A DNA stretch of 64,000 nucleotides, taken from positions 186,001 to 250,000 of the forward strand of contig NZ_SLWX01000003.1 in assembly GCF_004340525.1 (NCBI RefSeq), written 5' to 3'. The stretch comes from Chromatocurvus halotolerans (GTDB lineage: Bacteria > Pseudomonadota > Gammaproteobacteria > Pseudomonadales > Halieaceae). A model generated the notes under the pieces. That model was not told the DNA's origin. It saw nothing but the letters and a program-made list of their open reading frames with translations, and did no database searches. Position numbers and translations under genes: made by a program. Each line of letters starts with the position of its first letter. Positions within the stretch are counted from its first letter, which is position 1. Positions 43,955 to 52,902 of the stretch are shown piece by piece.

Positions 43955-45811
43955 ATGACGACCCTGTTTCGCTCAATGCTGTTTGGATCGATACTTGCCC
44001 TTTCCCTTATCCTCGCTGGCTGCGAGGGTGACGATGGCTCGGACGGTGCGGCAGGGCCTGCGGGCCCAGCGGGACCTGCAGGAGCCTCCGGCACTGACGC
44101 GACAGTCTCGACGATTGCTCTGCGATTTCTCGGCCGCTACGAGACTGGTGAGTTCGACGAGTCGGCGGCGGAAATTATCGATTATGACCCATCGACGGAA
44201 CAGGTATTTGTGGTCAACGCCAACTCAGGACGTCTGGATATCCTGGATTTGTCGTCACCGAGCACGCCGACACTCGCGCGTTCGCTGGACGTAGCCGCGG
44301 ACATCGCTGACAACAGTGATTCGGGAACTGTCCCTGCCCTGGGCGGTGTGAACAGTGTTGCCGTGCATGGCGACGCCTTAGCGGTAGCGATAGAGGCAGC
44401 TAACAGGCAGGACAACGGTTATGTGGCTTTCTACCAGACTGATGGTACTTTCCTGAGTGCCGTGGTTGCCGGCGCGCTGCCTGACATGGTGACCTACAGC
44501 CCCGACGGCAATACCGTGCTCGTGGCAAATGAAGGAGAGCCCAACGGCGATTACAGCGTTGATCCCGAGGGTTCCATTACGCTGATTGACGTCTCTGGCG
44601 GTGAGGGCGCCCTGACCGCGGCAAATGTCACTCACCTGCGTTTCACGGATTTCAACTCGGGTGGCAGCAAGTCTCTGGGTTCGAATGTCAGAGTTGCCGC
44701 CAAAGCGGCGAGCGTTGCCCAGGATCTGGAGCCCGAATACATCTCGGTGTCCTCTGACAGCACAACCGCGTGGGCCGTTCTCCAGGAAAACAATGCACTG
44801 GCGGTTATCGATATCCCGGGGCGTGAAATCACGGCCGTGCTCGGGCTGGGTTTCAAGGACCATGCACTGCTGGGTAATGAACTCGATGCAAGCAATCGCG
44901 ATGGCGGTATCAATATTCGCGAATGGCCCCTGCGCGGCGTGTTCATGCCTGACGGTTTTGACAGCTATGAATATGCCGGCGTCACCTATCTGGTGACGGC
45001 CAACGAGGGTGATGCGCGCGAGTACCTCACGGATGCTGCAGACCTCGCTGAATGCAACGCGCAGGGTGGTTTCGATTTCGATGATGGCGACTGCTTTCAC
45101 TACCTCGATGAGATCCGTGTCGGTGATATTCTCGACACCGGTGCCACCATCGACCTGCCTAACCTCACACGATTTGCGCCGGATCTTGAGACTCTGGTGT
45201 CCAATGAGAATCTGGGGCGCATCAAGGTAGTGGGGGATCTCGGTGTTACTGGCTGCAGCGGGAACTCCATTGCTATAACCGGCCAGCCCGGGCCGGGATG
45301 TGTGTACGAGGGTCTGTATTCCTACGGTGCGCGCTCATTCAGTATCTGGAATGGTGGAACCGGGGAACTGGTTTTCGACAGCGGCAGCGACTTCGAGACC
45401 ATCACGGCCCAGCGTCTGGGTGAGGGCTTCAACGCCAGTAACGATGATAACGAGGGGGATGACCGCTCTGACGACAAGGGTCCTGAGCCGGAGGCCGTGG
45501 AAATCGCAACCCTCGAAGGCCGTACCTATGCCTTCATTGGTCTTGAGCGTGTTGGCGGAATCATGGTCTACGATATCACCAACCCGGAAGCGGCTACGTT
45601 TGTACAATATATCAATACACGCGATTTCAGCCTAGACATCGAGGAGGAAGTGGACGCCGGAAACCTAAGCGCTGTCGGTGACCTCGGCCCTGAGGCTATC
45701 AAGTTTATTTCCGCGGATGACAGTCCGAGTGGCGAGCCTTTGTTGATCGTGGGCAATGAGGTCAGCGGGACCACTGCTGTCTTTACGGTGTCCATCGTCA
45801 GTAACGGATAA
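43955..45811 (+). CDS. Choice-of-anchor I lipoprotein with collagen-like stalk
   Basis: The 618-residue protein has a lipoprotein signal (FGSILALSLILAGC at Cys 21-22), a short Gly-X-Y run (GAAGPAGPAGPAGASG, residues about 31-46) and a large beta-propeller-like choice-of-anchor I domain (VFVVNANSGRLDILDLSS; TYLVTANEGDAREY; ENLGRIKVVGDLGV). The domain is linked to surface proteins and some phytase/alkaline-phosphatase-like proteins; enzyme activity is not established. GAGGAG precedes ATG 43955. It is divergent from the ABC operon and ends with a strong hairpin. Confidence 0.85.
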   Translation: MTTLFRSMLFGSILALSLILAGCEGDDGSDGAAGPAGPAGPAGASGTDATVSTIALRFLGRYETGEFDESAAEIIDYDPSTEQVFVVNANSGRLDILDLSSPSTPTLARSLDVAADIADNSDSGTVPALGGVNSVAVHGDALAVAIEAANRQDNGYVAFYQTDGTFLSAVVAGALPDMVTYSPDGNTVLVANEGEPNGDYSVDPEGSITLIDVSGGEGALTAANVTHLRFTDFNSGGSKSLGSNVRVAAKAASVAQDLEPEYISVSSDSTTAWAVLQENNALAVIDIPGREITAVLGLGFKDHALLGNELDASNRDGGINIREWPLRGVFMPDGFDSYEYAGVTYLVTANEGDAREYLTDAADLAECNAQGGFDFDDGDCFHYLDEIRVGDILDTGATIDLPNLTRFAPDLETLVSNENLGRIKVVGDLGVTGCSGNSIAITGQPGPGCVYEGLYSYGARSFSIWNGGTGELVFDSGSDFETITAQRLGEGFNASNDDNEGDDRSDDKGPEPEAVEIATLEGRTYAFIGLERVGGIMVYDITNPEAATFVQYINTRDFSLDIEEEVDAGNLSAVGDLGPEAIKFISADDSPSGEPLLIVGNEVSGTTAVFTVSIVSNG

Positions 45812-45834
45812 GTAACAACACTTGAGCAGTTGAT

Positions 45835-45857
45835 GAGCGCGGGCAACCCCCGCGCTC
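45835..45857 (+). terminator. Strong hairpin after the choice-of-anchor I gene
   Basis: A perfect 9-base stem (GAGCGCGGG/CCCGCGCTC) with loop CAACC starts 24 bases past the stop. No U-tract follows, so it is a hairpin candidate rather than a proven intrinsic terminator. Confidence 0.5.
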
Positions 45858-46020
45858 ACCGCTTCTCTGAAAAACCCCGCACTCCCCTATCAATCTGTGA
45901 TCGCTGCCAGGTGCCGCAATCTGCCAGGTCAGTTGAATACCGAACTTTCTGGTCGGAATCGCCGCGCTGGAAAAAAACCGCTATCGTGGGCACCGGTTCG
46001 CAACAAAGAGCGCCCCGTAT

Positions 46021-47631
46021 ATGCTGCATAGCGAAAAGATTTCCGCGATTGCCCGGGCCGAGGGGGTCGCGGATTACACCTCCGATCATCGCGTGGGCGA
46101 GGACAACATCCGCGCTTTCGGCCTCGATGTACACAATCCGGTGTTCGCCGTGTCTGGCACGACCATTGTGGTCTTCGTTGCCTTTGCGCTGTCGTACCCC
46201 GAGCTCGCGGCGGAGCTGTTCGGGCAGTGGCGCATCGCGCTGACCACGCGGCTGGACTGGTTTTTCATGGCAGTTGCCAACTTTGCGCTGCTTTTCTGTC
46301 TGTATCTGGTGGTCTCGCCGCTGGGTTCCATCCGCCTCGGTGGCCCGCAGGCGCGTCCTCGCTATGGCTATCCGAGCTGGGTTGCAATGCTGTTTGCCGC
46401 CGGTATCGGCATCGGCATCATGTTTTACGGGGTGCTCGAGCCCATGAGCCATGCGCTGACGCCGCCGCTGTCGTCCGAGGGCATTACCGGAGGCGCGCGC
46501 CGCGAGCTGGCGATGGCGTCCACCATCTATCACTGGGCCTTTCACCCCTGGGCCATCTATTCACTGGTGGGGCTGTCGCTGGCATTTTTCAGCTTCAACA
46601 AGGGTCTGCCGCTGGTGATTCGTTCGGCGTTATACCCCCTGTTCGGTGATCGCATCTGGGGCTGGCCCGGGCACATGATTGATGTGCTGGCGGTCCTCGC
46701 GACCCTGTTCGGGCTGGCCACATCGCTCGGCTTTGGCGCCGAGCAGGCCTCCGGTGGCATCGCCTATCTCTTTGGCCTGCCCAACGAGAATTGGCTGCGG
46801 GTAGCCGTTATCGCCTTTATTACGGCCATTGCGCTAATTTCGATCCTCAGGGGGCTCGACGGGGGCATCAAGCGGCTGAGTGAATTGAACATGCTGGCGG
46901 CGGGTGTTCTCGGTGCCTATATCCTTGTGCTTGGGCCGACCGGGGATATTCTGGGTGGTTTTTTCCAGTACGGCGCTGCCTACGTGCGTTATCTGCCGGA
47001 GCTCAGCAACTGGGTAGGCCGTGAAGACAATTACTACATGCACGACTGGACGACGTTTTACTGGGCGTGGTGGATCGCCTTCTCGCCGTTTGTGGGCATG
47101 TTCATCGCGCGCATTTCCAGCGGACGCACCGTGCGGGAGTTTGTGGTCGCGGCCCTGCTCGCGCCATCGGCGATATTCGTGTTGTGGATGACGATTTTCG
47201 GCGAGACCGCCATGGACCAGTACTTTCTGGAGGGTCTTCAGGAGGTCGCGGCCACGGTGCGGGAGTTCCAGCCTGAACTGACGCTGTTCGTTTTTCTCGA
47301 GGAGTTTCCGCTCACCCTGGCCACATCCCTGCTTGGCGTTGTGCTGGTCATTATCTTCTTTGTGACCTCCATGGATTCGGGCTCGCTGATCGTCGATACC
47401 ATGACGGCGGGCGGAAAGATCGAAACGCCGGTAGGACAGCGAATTTTCTGGTGCATTTTTCTCGGTTTGCTGGGGGTTTCGCTGATGCTTGGCGGCGGGC
47501 TCAGCTCCCTGCAGGCGCTGGCGCTCGCGTCGGCATTTCCGTTCGCGGCGATCATGCTGCTGATGGTGGTGAGTCTGCATCGCGGACTGCGCGCAGAGCT
47601 GAAGCTGCTTGACCCCGTCGGGAGGGCATGA
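46021..47631 (+). CDS. BCCT family betaine/choline/carnitine-type transporter
   Basis: The 536-residue transporter has 12 predicted helices. Family marks are GIGIGIMFYGVLEPMSHAL (the glycine stretch of TM3), YHWAFHPWAIYSLVGL and WTTFYWAWWIAFSPFVGMFI followed by ARISSGRTVRE, which carry the aromatic substrate box and gating region. It would import a quaternary ammonium solute for osmoprotection or as a nutrient in the sea. The solute and the driving ion are not assigned. A universal stress protein gene starts 3 bases after its stop. Confidence 0.92.
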   Translation: MLHSEKISAIARAEGVADYTSDHRVGEDNIRAFGLDVHNPVFAVSGTTIVVFVAFALSYPELAAELFGQWRIALTTRLDWFFMAVANFALLFCLYLVVSPLGSIRLGGPQARPRYGYPSWVAMLFAAGIGIGIMFYGVLEPMSHALTPPLSSEGITGGARRELAMASTIYHWAFHPWAIYSLVGLSLAFFSFNKGLPLVIRSALYPLFGDRIWGWPGHMIDVLAVLATLFGLATSLGFGAEQASGGIAYLFGLPNENWLRVAVIAFITAIALISILRGLDGGIKRLSELNMLAAGVLGAYILVLGPTGDILGGFFQYGAAYVRYLPELSNWVGREDNYYMHDWTTFYWAWWIAFSPFVGMFIARISSGRTVREFVVAALLAPSAIFVLWMTIFGETAMDQYFLEGLQEVAATVREFQPELTLFVFLEEFPLTLATSLLGVVLVIIFFVTSMDSGSLIVDTMTAGGKIETPVGQRIFWCIFLGLLGVSLMLGGGLSSLQALALASAFPFAAIMLLMVVSLHRGLRAELKLLDPVGRA

Positions 47632-47634
47632 GCC

Positions 47635-48048
47635 GTGTATCAACGCATCGGCGTCCCCGTGGATCTCGAGCATCCGGAAACGCTGGCCAAGGCCATGGCC
47701 ACGGCGTCGACGCTGGCGAGCGCCTTCGGCGCGTCGCTGCATCTGGTGGCCGTGACCTCGCCATCGCCCGGCGCCGTGGCACGGAACCCGCAGGCATTTG
47801 CCGAGCGCCTCACCGCTTATGCCGACGAGTGCAGCGCCCGCCATGGTGTCATATTCACGCCTCATGTCCGCGTTTGCGATGATCCGGCGGTCGAGCTCGA
47901 CAGGACTCTGTCAGCCGCGTTCCACCAGCTGGAGGTTGATCTGCTGGTGGTCGCATCGCATGTTCCGGGGCTGCGCGATTATGTGTTTGCCTCGAATGCC
48001 GGCTGGCTCGCCAGCCACACGGATCTGTCGGTTTTTGTGGTGCGCTGA
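47635..48048 (+). CDS. Universal stress protein (single UspA domain)
   Basis: The 137-residue UspA protein starts at GTG 47635 (MYQRIGVPVDLEHPE) with GGGAGGG upstream, directly behind the BCCT gene. The end has VDLLVVASHVPGLRDYVFAS, the position of the ATP-binding G2xG9xGS motif, but here the glycines are poorly kept (HVPGLRDYVFASNAG), so nucleotide binding is uncertain. The arrangement recalls TeaD, which modulates an ectoine transporter in Halomonas; that parallel is inference. Confidence 0.85.
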   Translation: MYQRIGVPVDLEHPETLAKAMATASTLASAFGASLHLVAVTSPSPGAVARNPQAFAERLTAYADECSARHGVIFTPHVRVCDDPAVELDRTLSAAFHQLEVDLLVVASHVPGLRDYVFASNAGWLASHTDLSVFVVR

Positions 48049-48091
48049 GGTGGCCTCGCTGGTCTCTGCGAACGAGGTGTGTCGGGATTGC

Positions 48092-49330
48092 CTAGGCCAG
48101 CACCGAGCGTGAATCCGCCCGGATCGGCTCGCGGTCGGGTGACAGGTATGCCGGGTCCATCGCGCAGTCAAAGTCGCCGCAGCTGCCGACCAGTGCGCGC
48201 GCGACAAGTGCTCCGATCGCCGGCGCCAGCTTGAAGCCATGGCCACTGAAGCCATTGGCCACCCAGAAACCATCCAGCGCCCAGGGCCCGACCACGGGAT
48301 GCACGTCCACCTGATTGACCGTGTACAGGCCGCAGTAATCCCGGACGTTGCCGTCGACCGAAAAACCGCGCAGTCGGTGCTGCAGAAGGTGAACCTTTTC
48401 CGCACGAAAGCGATCGTCAGCGACGGTGAGGAAATCATCCGGGTTGTCGACGGTTTCCCGCTCGTCCTCCTCGCGCACCGAGCTGACCAGGAGTTGCTGC
48501 CCCCGGTTCTGGGTGCGGAAATACATGCCCGCTGCCATGTCCACGGTGACCGGCAGTTTGCCCGCCAGACTTTTCGGTCGGTCGAGGTGGACAACCTGTA
48601 TGCGCACTGGATCCATCTGCATGGGAGCCTCTACATCCGCTGCCCGGTAGACCGCGTTGCACCACGGGCCGGCGGCGTTGATCACGAGATCGGTGTCGAT
48701 ATTCTCGTCGTCGCCGAGAGTGACGCCGGTCACGCGGCCGCCCTGCGAGCGGATACTGGTGACTTCTGTGTTGTAGTGCAGCCCGACACCGGCGCGGCGC
48801 AGGGCGTCGGCGGTGTCCTGCGCGGCACTCACGGGATCCATCCAGCCGCCGTCAGTCTCCAGCAGATGGCGGTTGCCCGCTTTGCAGTCGTGGGCTTCCG
48901 CGGTAGCGAGGTCGGGACACAAGGGGCAGGGATTCAGCGCGGGGAACATCGTCTGCAGATCACGGTCGCTGAGCATGCGCGTGCGCACACCGAGTGCGGA
49001 CAGTCGCGTGTGTTCCCGCTCGGCCCAGCCGGCGTCCTCGCCGGGCATCCACAGAACGCCGTCCCGCTGGAATATGGCGCGCGTGTCAGTCTGGCCGAGG
49101 TAGGCATTCCACTGCTGATAAACGCCAATGCCATCCCGCGCCAGCTGCACCATGTTGTCGGCAGAGTAGCGGTAGCGGCAGATCGCCGAGGAGGCGCCGG
49201 TCGAACCAGCGCCAACCCCCGGTCCGCGATCGCACACAACAATGCGCAGGTGGCTGCGGCGGCGGAGCTGCCAGGCAATGGACAGGCCGATGATGCCGGC
49301 CCCCACAATCAGAACGTCGCAGGTTTTCAT
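48092..49330 (-). CDS. FAD-dependent amine/amino-acid oxidoreductase (DAO family)
   Basis: The 412-residue enzyme has the N-terminal dinucleotide fold VLIVGAGIIGLSIAWQLRRR and the C-terminal FAD contact GFWVANGFSGHGFKLAPAIG. The sequence resembles sarcosine-oxidase beta/dimethylglycine-oxidase-type members, for example GSTGASSAICRYRYS and QRDGVLWM. The substrate is probably an N-methyl or secondary amine, not proven. It overlaps the DUF3422 gene by 4 bases and is convergent with the BCCT transporter/Usp pair, which suggests linked betaine-derivative use. Confidence 0.88.
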   Translation of the reverse strand: MKTCDVLIVGAGIIGLSIAWQLRRRSHLRIVVCDRGPGVGAGSTGASSAICRYRYSADNMVQLARDGIGVYQQWNAYLGQTDTRAIFQRDGVLWMPGEDAGWAEREHTRLSALGVRTRMLSDRDLQTMFPALNPCPLCPDLATAEAHDCKAGNRHLLETDGGWMDPVSAAQDTADALRRAGVGLHYNTEVTSIRSQGGRVTGVTLGDDENIDTDLVINAAGPWCNAVYRAADVEAPMQMDPVRIQVVHLDRPKSLAGKLPVTVDMAAGMYFRTQNRGQQLLVSSVREEDERETVDNPDDFLTVADDRFRAEKVHLLQHRLRGFSVDGNVRDYCGLYTVNQVDVHPVVGPWALDGFWVANGFSGHGFKLAPAIGALVARALVGSCGDFDCAMDPAYLSPDREPIRADSRSVLA

Positions 49331-50628
49331 GCGTTATTGTGCAGACGGCGCCGCACCCGGCGAACGGTTAGCCAGACAACGACAAAGACCAGCGGTGCGG
49401 CAATGCCGGTGGCGAGATCCGGGTCGATTTTCACACCGACCGACTTGGCGGATTTCAGGGCATAACTCAGCAGCCCGACGGCGTAATAGCTGATCGCGAA
49501 GATCGAGAAGCCTTCCACCGCCTGCTGCAGCCGTAGCTGCAGCGTGGCACGCTCGGCCATGGTTTCCAGGATGTCCTGGTTCTGCTTTTTCTGCACCATG
49601 TCGACCATGGAGCCCAGCAGATTGGCTGCCCGCGCGACGCGTTCCGCCACTTCATGGGTGCGGCGCTCGGCGGCATCGCAGGTGCGCATGGCGGGCTGCA
49701 GGGATCGCAACAGAAAGTTCGAATAGCGCTGGTGGCTGCCGAGCTTCTGCTCCTGGGTTTCCCTGATACGCCGATCGACGATACCGTAGTAGGCTCTTGC
49801 TGCGGCAAAGCGGTAGGCGTTCGCTGCGGCGATGTGCTCTGCCCGTGCAGAGATCGTGGTGATTCGCCGCAGCAGCTCTTCCTGCGTATCGTCCACGGTG
49901 CTGCGCGCCAGCTGCCGCATGACGTCATCAAGCTGTGGCTCCAGGTCGCCCAGCGCCGCCATCACCTCCCGCGCCCGGGGCAGGGCCATCATGGCGAGCA
50001 TGCGGTAGGTTTCCATCTCCAGCAGGCGCTGCAGCAGGCGCGCCAGGCGCTCCTCGCTGATCCCGCGGTCGATAACCACGATGCGTACGAAGCCCTCGGC
50101 ATCAAGGCGGAAGGCCGACCATACCTCGGCACAGCTCTCGGCCATGGCGCCGCCATAGATTGACTGCGCCCCGAGGAGTGATTGCGCCAGTGCGACATTG
50201 TCCTTGCCATCGCCGGCGCCGCTGCCCAGCACCTCGATCTTGACGCCGATAAACATGTTTTCCAGCAATTCCCGACGCTTGCCGCCGTCAAGGAAGTCGA
50301 TCGCGGATTCGGAGAAAGGTGGCTGGCCGTTTCCCGGTACGAGCAGGGTATGGCTGTTAGCCTCTGTGTGGCCCTCCCACTTGATCAGGCAGGAACCGAT
50401 CTGCACGGAGTGGTGCCGACTGTCTGCCGCGGGCTGGCCCTGGCCGTGCTCACTGCAGAACGCTCCGAACGCCTGGCGGCTTTCTTCGATGGTGGTCTCG
50501 CTGCGCAACGCGACAACGTGGGCGCAGCGGAAGGGCGGTGGCAGGCTGAGATTGGGTCGCGCATGCCATTCGTTGCTCAGTGCAATACGCTGCTGTCGCT
50601 GCGGCGAGCCGGGTAGCTGTGCTGTCAT
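49327..50628 (-). CDS. DUF3422 family membrane protein
   Basis: The 433-residue protein matches DUF3422: SNEWHARPNLSLPPPFRCAH near the N-terminus (family pattern NExHARP), then FSAFRLDAEGFVRIVV-like segments (seen as AEGFVRIVVIDRGIS), a long helical middle (MVDMVQKKQNQDILETM) and one or two C-terminal helices (FSIFAISYYAVGLLSYAL; IAAPLVFVVVWLTVRRV). Function unknown. It is translationally coupled to the FAD oxidoreductase gene. Confidence 0.88.
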   Translation of the reverse strand: MTAQLPGSPQRQQRIALSNEWHARPNLSLPPPFRCAHVVALRSETTIEESRQAFGAFCSEHGQGQPAADSRHHSVQIGSCLIKWEGHTEANSHTLLVPGNGQPPFSESAIDFLDGGKRRELLENMFIGVKIEVLGSGAGDGKDNVALAQSLLGAQSIYGGAMAESCAEVWSAFRLDAEGFVRIVVIDRGISEERLARLLQRLLEMETYRMLAMMALPRAREVMAALGDLEPQLDDVMRQLARSTVDDTQEELLRRITTISARAEHIAAANAYRFAAARAYYGIVDRRIRETQEQKLGSHQRYSNFLLRSLQPAMRTCDAAERRTHEVAERVARAANLLGSMVDMVQKKQNQDILETMAERATLQLRLQQAVEGFSIFAISYYAVGLLSYALKSAKSVGVKIDPDLATGIAAPLVFVVVWLTVRRVRRRLHNNA

Positions 50629-50730
50629 GGAAGATCTCTGACGGACGGATCGGTCGGGTCGATGCGAAAGCCTAGCATCGCATTACAGCGATGTCCTGCA
50701 CGATCTGCCCGGTGGGGGCCACCGGGGCGT

Positions 50731-51609
50731 CTACTCCCCCGCGGGGGTATTCCAGAATTCGTCCAGCGCGTTGAAGGTCTGCTCAGGTTGCTCCCAGTGC
50801 GGCAGTCCCAGCGTCGGACTGATGCGTACTGAGCGCCAGTTGTCGTGCTGATCCAGCACCTCGGGCAGGCGCTCGAAGCTGATATTCGGGTCGCGATCGT
50901 ACAGTACGAGCACCGGCGCGGCAATACGGTGATACAGCGTGCCTGGGGCATCATCGGTGAACAGGCGCATGGAGAGAAAGCAGAACGGCGCAAACTGCGC
51001 TCCCGCCACATTGGTGGTGCGGTGTGCGTAGTTGACGAGCTCTCGAGGGGGCCGCCCCTCAAACCCCATGTTGAGGAAATAGCGCACGCTGGGTTTGACG
51101 GTGAGCGCCTTGTACAGCCCGCTGCCGACAATCGGTGTGCTGAAAAAACGGAACAGGCGATCGCGGGTTTTTTTTGAGGGACGCGGGCGGGCGCCGAAGC
51201 CGGTGGGAGAGATCAGCGCAAGACTCCTCACGTGATTGCTGGCCAGCGCCGCGCGAGCGGCGAATTCCGAGCTGGTCGACAGCGCCACGACATCCGCGGG
51301 CTCACCGATGACCTCAGCAAGAAAGCCGCGAATAGTGTCGGCATAAAGCGCCGGGGAATAGTCGCGATCTCCGCGCTCAGACTGGCCGAAGCCGGGAAGA
51401 TCCGGTGCGTAGACCGGACGCCTGCCCCGGTAGTGCTCGAACAGCGGCTTCATTTCCATCGCGCTCGGCGCCGCATTGATGCTGTGCAACAGCAGCAAAG
51501 GCCTGCCCGCGGGGGCAGACGTGTCGCTGTAATAGGAAACGCGTCCACAGCCTTGCGACGTCCAGTCGCTGGTGTCGGCATCGAATGCGGGTGGCAGCGG
51601 TTCTGACAT
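50731..51609 (-). CDS. Alpha/beta hydrolase
   Basis: The 292-residue alpha/beta-hydrolase-fold protein contains LLLLHSINAAPSAMEMKPLF (oxyanion region), YAPDLPGFGQSERG, and nucleophile elbow VVALSTSSEFAARAAL, where A-L-S-T-S replaces G-x-S-x-G. A C-terminal His (LGLPHWEQPEQ) completes the triad. It resembles BchO-like hydrolases in layout and lies just upstream of the photosynthesis cluster on the other strand. The substrate is unknown. ATG 51609 is chosen over an in-frame GTG at 51627. Confidence 0.82.
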   Translation of the reverse strand: MSEPLPPAFDADTSDWTSQGCGRVSYYSDTSAPAGRPLLLLHSINAAPSAMEMKPLFEHYRGRRPVYAPDLPGFGQSERGDRDYSPALYADTIRGFLAEVIGEPADVVALSTSSEFAARAALASNHVRSLALISPTGFGARPRPSKKTRDRLFRFFSTPIVGSGLYKALTVKPSVRYFLNMGFEGRPPRELVNYAHRTTNVAGAQFAPFCFLSMRLFTDDAPGTLYHRIAAPVLVLYDRDPNISFERLPEVLDQHDNWRSVRISPTLGLPHWEQPEQTFNALDEFWNTPAGE

Positions 51610-51763
51610 TGGGCGTAACCTGGACACAGTGAACTCAACAGGATAGCAAATAATAACCTTCGGGCCCGCATGGGATTTTCCGTGTGAGGGAAAAACGCCG
51701 ATGTTTGCCGACGGCGCTTGAGTTTCGGCGGCGCTGCGGGTAAAAGATCAGGACGCCGAGGGG

Positions 51764-51781
51764 TGTTGCGCCAGGTTGACA
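51764..51781. promoter_or_regulatory. Possible PpsR/CrtJ box upstream of bchI
   Basis: TGTTGCGCCAGGTTGACA fits TGT-N12-ACA and lies 92 bases before bchI. It is single, with no second box 8 bases away, and its core is GC-rich, so chance is a real possibility. Confidence 0.3.
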
Positions 51782-51873
51782 GTCCGAGCTGCCGGAATCG
51801 CCACCTTGCATGGCGGAAACCCGGCCAATACACCACGGCTTCAGTCACAAGCAACAGGGATACTCTTTCTATT

Positions 51874-52902
51874 ATGGCGCTTGCCTACCCCTTTTCGGCC
51901 ATTGTCGGCCAGGACGATATGAAACGCGCGCTGCTGATTGCATCGGTCGACCAGGAAGTCGGCGGCGTTCTGGTGTTCGGTGATCGCGGCACCGGCAAAT
52001 CCACCGCGATTCGTGCACTCGCGGCACTGATGCCAAAAATGGACGTAGTGGGGGGCTGCCCCTATAACTGCGCTCCCGACGCAGAGCGCCCTGGGCTGTG
52101 TGCACAGTGCCGGCCGGGTGAGGATGCAGGGAAGGAAAAAGTCCGCAGCGAACCCATGCCGGTGGTCGACCTGCCACTGGGCGCCACGGAAGATCGCGTT
52201 ATCGGCGCGCTGGACCTGGAGCGCGCCCTGCGCGACGGTGAAAAGGCCTTTGAGCCAGGGCTGCTGGCGCGTGCCCACCGCGGCTTTCTTTATATCGACG
52301 AGGTCAATCTGCTTGAGGACCACATTGTCGACGCCTTGCTCGATGTGGCGGCTTCCGGGGAGAACGTGGTCGAGCGCGAAGGCCTGAGCATCCGCCATCC
52401 GGCCCGCTTCGTCCTGGTTGGCAGCGGCAACCCGGAAGAGGGCGAACTGCGGCCACAGCTGCTGGATCGCTTTGGTCTCTCGGTGGATGTGGCGACGCCG
52501 ACAGAACTCACGTCCCGTATCAGCATTGTGCGCTCCCGCGATGAATTCGATCGCGACCGGGCGGCCTTCATCAAGCGTTTCCAGCGCAAGGAAGGCAAGG
52601 TGCGCAAGCAGATACAGAATGCCCGCGAGCATCTGGGTGAGGTGGAGTTGCCCGACAGCGTCGTCGAGCTGGCGGCGCGCCTGTGTATTGCGCTGGGCAC
52701 GGACGGGCTTCGCGGCGAGCTGACTTTGATACGCGCCGCCCGCGCGCTGGCCGCTCTTGAGGGGGCAAAAGAGGTGACTTCCGAGCATCTGCAGACCGTT
52801 GCCCCGCTGGTGTTGCGCCACCGCCTGCGCCGCGACCCGCTGGATGAGGCCGGTTCCGGTGCCCGCATCACCCGCGCCATGGAGGAGTTGTTCGCAGCGT
52901 GA
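51874..52902 (+). CDS. bchI: Magnesium chelatase ATPase subunit I
   Basis: BchI forms AAA+ rings with BchD that drive Mg insertion into protoporphyrin IX by BchH, the first committed bacteriochlorophyll step. Visible marks in the 342-residue chain are the N-terminus YPFSAIVGQDDMKRALLIA, Walker A GDRGTGKST (36-44), Walker B GFLYIDEVNLLEDH, and sensor region LVGSGNPEEGELRPQLLDRF. ATG 51874 starts at family homology; the upstream in-frame ATG at 51718 would add 52 unrelated residues. It overlaps bchD by 4 bases and is first of bchI-D-O. Confidence 0.97.
   Translation: MALAYPFSAIVGQDDMKRALLIASVDQEVGGVLVFGDRGTGKSTAIRALAALMPKMDVVGGCPYNCAPDAERPGLCAQCRPGEDAGKEKVRSEPMPVVDLPLGATEDRVIGALDLERALRDGEKAFEPGLLARAHRGFLYIDEVNLLEDHIVDALLDVAASGENVVEREGLSIRHPARFVLVGSGNPEEGELRPQLLDRFGLSVDVATPTELTSRISIVRSRDEFDRDRAAFIKRFQRKEGKVRKQIQNAREHLGEVELPDSVVELAARLCIALGTDGLRGELTLIRAARALAALEGAKEVTSEHLQTVAPLVLRHRLRRDPLDEAGSGARITRAMEELFAA

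Noticed and set aside
44041-44100. Repeated GGACC/GGGCC tract in the lipoprotein gene as a DNA repeat
   Set aside because: It encodes Gly-X-Y collagen-like triplets within an intact reading frame, so it is a protein feature.
50731-51609. Alpha/beta hydrolase as a second bchO
   Set aside because: It has the fold, but the nucleophile elbow differs (ALSTS), it lies on the other strand and it is not linked to bchD. No specific BchO feature is seen.
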